Shown here: positions 57,049 through 64,000 of the stretch, in pieces
Layout: the number at the start of each line of letters is the position of its first letter
Numbering within the stretch: position 1 is the stretch's first letter
Notes under the pieces: model-generated
Seen by the model: the letters and a program-made list of their open reading frames with translations, nothing else
Database searches by the model: none
What the model was told of the DNA's origin: nothing
Source of the DNA: Pteria penguin
Lineage: Eukaryota > Mollusca > Bivalvia > Pterioida > Pteriidae
Assembly (NCBI GenBank): GCA_035048485.1
Contig: CM068584.1
Span: 66,774,179 to 66,838,178 of the forward strand
Length of the DNA: 64,000 bases
Reading direction: 5' to 3'
Made by a program: the position numbers and the translations under genes

Positions 57049-58431
57049 TTACAAGGAAGAAACGTCGCTTGGAGCCAGCTTCGTGAAGGCAGAGTTGCAG
57101 AGTTTGCTTGAACAGCACCATGTGTAGAGGTCTTCTGCTAAAGAAACTAACGTGTTCCTGCCAAGGAGGGCCATGTCAACCGCTCTGTTGATGCAACCCA
57201 CCTCTCCATCACACTCCGACTTCCCATGATCAAAGCCTAAGTAATTTCGTTCGATGTGAATGTCTGTTAAACTCAATCCAGCAAAGGATCCCTTACCCTT
57301 GTATTGTGCTGCACAGCCATCCGAGAATACAATCAATTTTTCAAATGGGTTTCCTTCTTCCTTGAGGTGTTGCACCGAGAGTTCAAAGAAATGGTCATTG
57401 TAATCATGGTTGATGTCGTCAGTTACAAATACAAGGGAGTCTCCTACAATCAGGTCAGGGATGTTGGAAGAGTGGTAGATAGCCACCACGGGGTGGATTG
57501 TAATTTGCCCAGCAGTGAAATATACAGACTTGGCCTCATCTTGATACCGGATAGACCGGTTTTTTTGCAAAGTCCATGACCAACAAAACAGAGTCCATGG
57601 GCAAGTTTCTTTTAACTTCAGTAAACTGCCTCTGTTGCCACTGAAAATGTGCTCGCCAAAGCTGGTTCCTTGCACTGGTTCTTCAACATCCCCATCCATT
57701 TCCAGAAGGAAATCGGATAATTTCCCCTGCTTGTTCTTTATGACTCTTCCGGGTTTACCATCTTGCTCCACCCTCTCCCAGTGGTTCCAGGTCATTATGG
57801 CATTGTTTTTCTTAACCTCATCAGAGAGGAGTTCTGAGATTTTTGTGTTTTTGCATTTTCACATTTTTGGAATATGCAATCTGCATTATGAAATCTTTGG
57901 ACATCACTTTTTTTACATAAAATTATATTCAACAGTTCATAAAAATCTTTGGCCTTTCCTGGCAGACACCGACTCAGAACTCTGAGTTTGTAGGTGATAT
58001 TCTGGCACACAATACACACACAATAGACCCAGTGACGGTGTCAGAAGTCTAACATTTTTCGGACGCAGTGTTGTGAATTTAGTGAAGCCTATCTTTGCAT
58101 TCTTATGCTCTGCCGTGAACAGGGAGTATGCCGCTAGCAGGGTTGTCTGCATGACGTATCCAGGTCCATGCTTGTTCGCATACCGCTTCTGTGGCAATGG
58201 AGTGGATACATCTCCTCTCATGTAATACTTCTGTACTAGCAGGGTCGTCTTTGGTGTTGGTTTGCTGAACTGATATCGCAGTTTTATTCTTGTTACAAAG
58301 GTTGTTTCTCGAATGTTCTTCACTGTTTCTTCATATTCTGTTTTCTTGTTTATGGAGTCTTCACTTGTCTTTTCCTGGACCACATTAGTTTCCCCATCGA
58401 TATTTTGTTTCTTCACATCACACAATTCCAA
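57049..58431 (-). pseudogene. DDE-like (RNase H-type) catalytic region, frameshifted
   Basis: Reads in order: YYMRGDVSTPLPQKRYANKH and GPGYVMQTTLLAAYSLFT; KIGFTKFTTLRPKNVRLLTP; a break in a TGTG run near 58005; a break in an A-run near 57840; MTWNHWERVEQDGKPGRV; a segment whose correct reading (LPMDSVLLVMDFAK) is one frame off; NRSIRYQDEAKS; ITIHPVVAIYH; LVFVTDDINHD; LIVFSDGCAAQYKGKGSF; GFDHGKSECDGEVGC. The set V-M-D-F, S-D-G-x-x-x-Q-Y-K and H-G-K-x-x-x-D-G is that of a large uncharacterised invertebrate family that I take to be transposase-derived, with acidic residues placed as in a DDE/D fold. At least four frameshifts. Superfamily not assigned. Confidence 0.6.
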
Positions 58432-58439
58432 GATGTTCT

Positions 58440-59008
58440 AGACAGCTTTTATTTTCCTAGGCGTTGTGTTTTTACCAGTTGATTTATTACACTCGCAAAT
58501 TTTTGTGGTGTTTTGGGAAGGGATTTCCTTGCAACTGACGTAGTATTGTACAAGGTCTTCTTTGATCGGTATCCTCTGGTTTTGGTTTGGTCTGGTTAAG
58601 ACAGATTTGACTGATGACTCTCAAGCTTCTTGTTTGCTTTTCTTTCCCTGTCCTTTCGACGGACCCAAACCTTCTTTTTTGCAGACAATTTCTCCCTGTA
58701 CTTTCTCTTTGATTCTCGCCATTGTTTGCGCTTCTGTGCACTTTCAGCCCTGGTATTTGGCTTTTGTTTGTCTTTGGGTGTTTCGGTTGAAGATGGGCAT
58801 ATACGAGCATTGGCTGCCTTCTGTTTCTGTTTTTCTCGAAATTTTCTCTGCCGCAATTTCGCCTTTTCCTTTAGATCTTTCAATTTGTCTGGTCTGCCTT
58901 CATTCTTTCTCTGTAGTCTTTACTTCTTTCTTTTTGTAGCGCCAGGTACTTGTCATATTGCTTCTTGTTTCTTTCTTTTAAATTATGTCTGTAGACAGTC
59001 GATGGAGC
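58440..59008 (-). pseudogene. Basic N-terminal region of the DDE/OTU gene
   Basis: Begins at 59008 after a TTCTTCCAG acceptor: APSTVYRHNLKERNKKQYDK, then a one-base shift near 58885 into KLKDLKEKAKLRQRKFREKQ. It continues KRKQWRESKRKYREKLSAKK and KKVWVRRKDRERKANK, a strongly basic coiled-coil, then an in-frame stop (SNLS-stop), SVARKSLPKTPQKFASVINQ, a shift, PRKIKAV, a TAG and NILELCDVKKQ. The R/K/Q-rich start is typical of this family and likely binds nucleic acid. Exon 1 upstream was not found; the LTR element lies there. Confidence 0.55.
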
Positions 59009-59252
59009 CTGGAAGAAAACTAGATTTAATCAGAAACCATGGGAATTGCAAATAATAAAACTTTCCATGTACAAACTACAAAACATATCAGCGACAGCAA
59101 AAGTTGTAGCCAAATTTTCCTCAGAATTCCAAGTCTAAAAGGGTGGTGAAATGGTAAAAAATTTCACGATATTTCTCCAATATCGAACTTGACCGTGTGT
59201 AGGGTAGTACTTCGCGTTGGGTGGTGTGAGTTTGATTCACCAGGGTGCGTTG

Positions 59253-59885
59253 TGTTATGCGACAAAATTCTAAGTCAGTAAGAAAGTTAATACTTTTAAT
59301 AAAATCTCTACTGCAACATACAAGATAGCAAGTTGGCTTCGTGCGTCGTGGAAAAAGGGGGAGACCCGGCAGTCACAATCACAATGTTATGTTTCACAAT
59401 ATAGTTCTTTCAAGTTCTTTCTGAATCAAATAGATCTGAAGTCTCTCAAGTAATTCTAAGGTCTTAAGTCTATCAAGTATTTCCGAGGTCTGAATTCTAT
59501 CACGTATTTCCGAGGTCTGACTTAATTAAACTCCCCAGTAAGCTTTTATATATTGAAACACTATCCATTTCCTCAAGGAAATAGATTAGCCATAAATTGA
59601 CCAGTCCAATTATGATAATTATACTAATTTACCAAGTACCCCACGAAGCCATTAATTCACAGATTAATAAGTCTTTAAGATAAACAAGCAAGATAGACTA
59701 GCCATAAACTGACCAATTATGTTATGATAATTACAAGTCTATAAGATAAACAAGCGTGAATTTTAGTGTCTTTAATTGAGTCATTCAAAGGAAATATCGT
59801 CCAAGATATAATGTTCCTTGGTGAATCCATCGGTGGTGTTTCTTAAAAACAATTTGTAGGTAGCGTGGTATGCCGCTACCTTACA
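59253..59885 (-). mobile_element. LTR (3' LTR of a retroelement, minus)
   Basis: On minus it begins TGTAAGGTAGCGGCATACC and ends GTCGCATAACA, i.e. TG...CA borders, about 633 bp. Immediately upstream is a polypurine tract GGGGAGGAA (59886-59894). A TATA box (ATATATAAAAGC, plus 59540-59552 complement) lies in the middle, and a 26 bp duplication 'cagacctcggaaatac' follows it. No second LTR was found to the right, so the element is 5' truncated or the other LTR lies elsewhere. Confidence 0.7.
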
Positions 59886-59894
59886 TTCCTCCCC
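59886..59894 (-). other. Polypurine tract
   Basis: GGGGAGGAA directly abutting the TG of the LTR on minus, the usual start site of plus-strand DNA synthesis. Confidence 0.65.
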
Positions 59895-60109
59895 ATGTCA
59901 CTAGAAAATATTCGAACACAATATTTTCTTAAAACAATCGATTATGTAACATGTTCTGTTTATTAGTCCAACGTTATGAATCCTTTAAGCATTATCCTCG
60001 GTAATATCTCTCGGCATACGAATGTTCCTAGAAGTCCATACTGCAACAATGTATTAATAATGAATATGTACACGAAAATTAAGTTCAGCATATCTCCCGT
60101 TATATTTTT

Positions 60110-60300
60110 ATTTACAATCTAATCCAATGTAGTCAAGGGTCGTCGTCTCAACTCATACCTCATCGCGTCGCGCACCAATCTTCAATTATATTACTATATA
60201 CAGTTTGATCCAATAGGGGCAAGGGTCGTGGTCTCAACCCATACCCTACTTTATTGTTGGCGGGCAAGTGACGTCGTCTCATTCCATACCCTCAAAGTTC
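60110..60300 (-). repeat. Three imperfect direct repeats before the LTR
   Basis: On minus 'ggtatgrgttgagacsacga' with 'cccttg' occurs three times (near 60290, 60235 and 60160), spaced about 55-75 bp, between the membrane-protein stop and the LTR. Confidence 0.7.
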
Positions 60301-60445
60301 TTTAGGCCATCGGAAAAATCGGATACACCCTTCCTTCAGTGTTTATCTTCTCAGTAATGGCTTGGTCCATTGTTGGCGCAGTAGGCGTGGCAGTTGGTAC
60401 CTTGGCAACAAGATTTCTCATCTCTTGTATATCATTAACATCATT

Positions 60446-60830
60446 TTATTTTATGTCTGACTTTATCCTCCAAAACCGTCTGGCAATCTTACATGCAAAA
60501 ATGTTTCTCTTATAAATAAATACCAGACCAATAATTACTATAGCCATGCCTACAAAAATCCCAATGTAATGCCAATTTAAGAGGGGTTCCTCTGCTTTAA
60601 CATCCCTAAGATTTCTAATGATATAAAAAAATTTCAATTGGAAACTTTTAATAGGATTTAATTCTTTAGGTATAACCCTAAATATTGTTTGAGGGTTGTT
60701 TTACGTCATGAGAAAAAGATGCCTTAATTTCAATAGCTATCGCATTAGAACCATCGGAAATATATTCCGCGAATAGTAATTAAACATCTAAATTCAGGTT
60801 TTTACAACAATTATTTTTGGGTCGCCCCTT
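60446..60830 (-). pseudogene. Env-like membrane protein C-terminus of the retroelement, broken
   Basis: Minus strand. The last frame (stop at 60446) has a hydrophobic helix WHYIGIFVGMAIVIIGLVFI followed by a basic cytoplasmic tail (YKRNIFACKIARRFW). Upstream the frame breaks near 60710 (A-rich) and a stop lies near 60785. The upstream part contains a CC pair and an ectodomain-like stretch. Together with the nearby polypurine tract and LTR this looks like the end of an envelope-like or other membrane protein carried by a Ty3/gypsy- or BEL-type element. No fusion peptide or cleavage site is visible in what remains, and it is not functional as it stands. Confidence 0.5.
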
Positions 60831-60843
60831 ATCAGGGCGACCC
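60819..60843. repeat. Perfect 9 bp stem hairpin
   Basis: GGGTCGCCC-cttatca-GGGCGACCC, GC-rich in an AT-rich context, at the upstream edge of the env-like frame. Confidence 0.9.
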
Positions 60844-61326
60844 ATTGTTACAGGAGATCAGACTTTCGGAACCTTGTCTCTTCCTCTCCCAGTAAAGTGA
60901 AAAAAGAGAGGCTCCCAATAATTAGGATTTACCTCTTCACTACTCGTTCAACACAGGCGCTACCAAATGTAGTTCTCATGATCATGATTCAGTACTATGT
61001 TTTGAGGTTGAATTTACTAATTCGTATAGCACATCAAATGTTGACAGTATTAGTAAATGATTAAATAGAACTAGGTGAAACGAAGAGTATCATTCTTCTT
61101 TAATGCGTATGAATTTTAGTACAAAGCTCATGGAAATTCCCCAGAATGTTTGGCGCGTTTTTTCTATGCTATAAATAGAGACGGAGACGGAGAGAGGTGA
61201 ACGAGACAGCTAGCAGACAGTGGAAGAGTTCTCGATAAATAGTAAGTGTTTTGTCAATTCTTATTGATACAATGTGTATGTAGTATATACTAGTATTTGT
61301 TTTGCTGTAGAAACTATTTATAATTG
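60844..61326 (+). promoter_or_regulatory. Candidate TATA promoter and donor site
   Basis: GCTATAAATAGAGACGGAG at about 61169-61187 is a strong TATA context. About 60-70 bp downstream lies AAATA-GTAAGTG (61238-61248), a good splice donor. This may be the promoter and leader exon of a gene or an element on plus. No coding exon follows in the visible sequence. Confidence 0.4.
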
Positions 61327-61531
61327 TTTTTTAATGTTATAAGACGTGTAAATTTTGAACCGTACGGCTAGTTCACTACAACGCATTGCAGAATGCAGAT
61401 GTCGGTACGCCTTTGATTACACGCTACGGTACTCTAACGCCGTCGAGTTTGGCTATATTTGTCTTTTAATGTTGTATGACTTGTAAATTTTGAACCGGAG
61501 GCCCAGTTCACAACAACGTATTGCAGTACGC
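61327..61531 (+). repeat. Direct repeat of about 70 bp, 134 bp apart
   Basis: 'gtaaattttgaaccgtacgg' with 'caacgcattgcag' is repeated as 'gtaaattttgaaccggaggc' with 'caacgtattgcag'. Confidence 0.8.
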
Positions 61532-62369
61532 AATTATTGTTCATTGTTACTCAACATTAGATAACGGCTAGGTCGTCATTATTTCTTAATTAACTGTTTC
61601 AATAGAAATTAGGTCAGCATGTACATGTATACATGTCATGTTCATACAGACAGGATCATGTTTGTATGTTGTGGCAGTAATAATAAAGCCACTATCTTCA
61701 ATTTTCCAAGATGAAATACAACAGATTTTTATAGAACTATTAGAAGAGTTCTGGGTTTTTGAATTCCAGATTAACGAGTAATATCTGTATTCAAATTCTC
61801 TTGCTATAAAAGTGTGCAAGAGCGATTTCATATTTAATTGGTCATTCTCAAAGTCGGACATACGGGTATTTATAACCAGCATTCGAAACATTCGGGGAAA
61901 AGCATCAGACTTTGTCATAGAGAACAATGAGCAATCCGGTAGGAATTTTTGTAAAAAGGAATTAAAATATTTTTTCATTCAAGCAAGTAAATTTTGAATC
62001 CATGTTATACACATTTCTGATCGTATTTTATAAGAAACCCCCTTTAGAATTGATACAGAAGAGCATAAAGTTGTATTATATATAATGCTACTAATGATAA
62101 ACCCCTAGTTTTACCCCAAGTGACATGGCCAGACTCCTCGGGCATCTACGTAGACCAGTGGAGACAGTAACCTCACACCGACTTCCAGAATAATACTTCT
62201 TCCATTATGTAGTGTACTCAAAGTTTGAACCTTATACTTCATATACTGGGTACTAGTAGTAACTACTTTGCAAATTTTCTGTAACCATACTATGAATAAA
62301 GCTGTAGAATAATTGGTATAAAGTGCATAAAGAATATATGTTCTGTAGAGTTCTCAGAACTGTCTGCAC
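61532..62369. other. No recognisable gene
   Basis: A 130-codon open frame on minus (61586-61978) has no domain pattern and normal AT-rich composition. Confidence 0.35.
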
Positions 62370-62532
62370 CAGTGGCAGATCCAGGGGGATTAGGGAGGTT
62401 CAGAAAACCCCCCTCAGATAGGAAAAATATGTTAAATTTATGCGAAATTGGCACAATTTCTTGAAAATGTTGATTAAAACCCCCTCATCCTGGATAAAAA
62501 CCTCCTCAGATGAGCTCCTGGATCCGCCACTG
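62370..62532. mobile_element. Short MITE with CAGTGGC ends
   Basis: Left CAGTGGCAGATCCAGGGGG, right reverse complemented CAGTGGCGGATCCAGGAGC. Direct TGCAC lies on both sides (62365-62369 and 62533-62537), a short target duplication. The ends resemble hAT-type MITEs. Single ends of the same family occur at 44795-44815, 18915-18935 and 39945-39965. Confidence 0.8.
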
Positions 62533-63023
62533 TGCACATAAGATTGTGGTATATCTAGTAAGATTATTAATCCTTATCAAAATCTTCTTCAGGATAAGTG
62601 AACCAACAATGCCATGGTAAAAAACAAACCTAGTACCTGTGAGAAATATCATCAAAGATGAGACAACACTGTAACTGCTGCACTGTGGAGGGAGGCTGTT
62701 ATTGCAGATGTCAGACTTTGAGATTGAGACTATATACATGTAGAAGTAACATGTATTGTGGCTTATACTTACCCGGGTGAGGTCACACTCTCAACAGCAC
62801 AGTAGTCAGCTGTGCAGGTAAGAATGAGACATATTAGATAGATATCTTTTAACTTTTTAGTTTGTCAGGTTGTCATTACTTGACAAAGTTCACTTGATTG
62901 TGGCTGAACATACATACTTTTCTATGCATAACAACACAATCACATTATCTCTTAAAGTTAGATATGTTACTTTGTAATTGTATTTTTGTCAGGTTTAAGA
63001 TCCAGGTTAGGGTCAATATTTTA
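62533..63023. other. No recognisable gene
   Basis: AT-rich spacer before the terminal repeat element. Confidence 0.3.
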
Positions 63024-63972
63024 AGCTCATCTGAGCCGAAGTTCAAGTGAGCTATTTTGATCAATCACCGTCCGTCGTTAGCTTTTCTACATTTTTGACT
63101 TCTTCTCCAGAACCACTGTACAGAGTTTCACCAATCTTCATAGGAAGTAAGTACTCAAGGTCCTCTAACAAGTTTGTGTTTTTTGTGCCCATCTGTAATC
63201 CAAGATGGCTGCCATTGGTTCTGATTGGTTGACACATTTTCGACTTCTTCTTCAGAACGGCTGCACAGAATTTCACCAAACCTCATAGGAAGTAAGTACT
63301 GGAGGTCCTCTACCAAGTTTGTGTTTTTAGTGCCGATCTGTAATCTAAGATGGCCACCATTGGCTCTGATTGGTTGACACATTTTGGACTTCTCCAGAAC
63401 CGCTGCACAGAATTTCACCAAACCTCATAGGAATTAAGTACTCAAGGTCCTCTACTAAGTTTGTGTTTTTTGTGCCAATCTGTTATCCAAGATGGCCGCC
63501 ATTGGCTCTGATTGGTTGACACATTTTGGACTTCTTCTCCAGAACCGCTGCACAGAATTCCACCAAACCTCATAGGAAGTAAGTACTCAAGGTCCTCTAC
63601 CAAGTTTGTGTTTTTCGTGCCGATCCGTAATCCAAGATGGCCGCCATTGGCTCTGATTGGTTGACTTATTTTGGACTTCTTCTCCAGAACCGCTGCACAG
63701 AATTTCACCAAACCTCATAGGAAGTAAGTACTAGAGGTCCTCTACCAAGTTTCTGTTTTTCGTGCCGATCCGTAATCCAAGATGGCTGCCACTGGCTCTG
63801 ATTGGTTGACACATTTTGGACTTCTTCAAAACAACTGCACAAAATATCACCAATCCTTATAGAAAGTCTTGTAGAAAAGAAGCAAAATTTTCTACTGAAA
63901 TGAGCTGTCATTTTATTGTAAATAAGCAATTTGTGCTCAGGTGAGCGATATAGGCCCATTTGGGCCTCTTTG
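63024..63972 (+). mobile_element. GCTCAGGTGAGC-ended satellite element, second copy
   Basis: Same ends and leader as 45478-47480 (left AGCTCATCTGAGCC, right GCTCAGGTGAGCG at about 63936-63948), with five units of the 144 bp repeat. It is shorter and more uniform than the first copy. Confidence 0.9.
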
Positions 63973-64000
63973 TTATACATGTTGGATATTATACTTTGTT

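Noticed and set aside
61586..61978. 130-codon frame on minus as a host gene
   Set aside because: No domain, low-complexity AT-rich codons, no splice or promoter support.

Overview
This is a eukaryotic, AT-rich, repeat-dominated stretch. I infer a marine bivalve mollusc. The reasons are tRNA-headed SINEs with (AATC)n or (GGTT)n tails, long minisatellites, blocks of the 'accttgacctttgacc / confirm-and-ask-for-a-pair' type with degenerate (GGAC)n tails, and elements whose ends read GCTCAGGTGAGC. All of these are typical of bivalve genomes. No complete host gene was found. Most of the window is mobile DNA at different stages of decay, nested in readable order.

Layout. 1-12.5 kb holds minisatellites (39, 46 and 32 bp units), SINEs, and a 2.6 kb transposon (6193-8765) that landed inside the 46 bp minisatellite and was then hit by a SINE. 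12.5-17 kb is old degenerate repeat plus a TTAA-flanked MITE. 17100-22739 and 36135-41823 are two nearly identical copies, in opposite orientation, of one 5.6-5.7 kb DNA transposon. It has short terminal inverted repeats and dense subterminal arrays of a CCATACGGA-like motif. Its best gene is a spliced four-exon gene whose product looks like a BEN-domain protein, and a second, decayed gene is divergent from it. This pair is the most interesting structure in the window. The 13.4 kb between the copies carries a second TIR element (24.0-26.7 kb), a reverse-transcriptase fragment of a non-LTR retrotransposon, a pogo/Tigger-type element, several MITEs, and two tandem arrays, one with perfect TGACGTCA sites every 30 bp.

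42-52 kb holds a possible first coding exon, a SINE with target-site duplication, a TIR-bounded element filled with a 144 bp satellite showing higher-order structure and NF-Y-like sites, and two further tandem blocks. 53.3-59.0 kb (minus strand) is a decayed multi-domain gene: basic N-terminal region, DDE-like (RNase H-type) catalytic region, cysteine-rich segment, serine-rich linker, OTU-like protease domain, and a tail of two in-frame tandem repeats. Its reading frame is broken many times. Just upstream of it, 59253-60830 (minus) is the 3' end of an LTR retroelement: a membrane-anchored env-like tail, polypurine tract and LTR. The window ends in a second copy of the 144 bp-satellite element.

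How the parts relate: I see no operon or pathway. The useful biology is genome dynamics: nested insertions that give relative ages, captured domains (BEN, OTU, Myb/SANT) carried on mobile elements, and tandem arrays that multiply transcription-factor-like motifs. All domain names are from reading translations by eye, without a database search.
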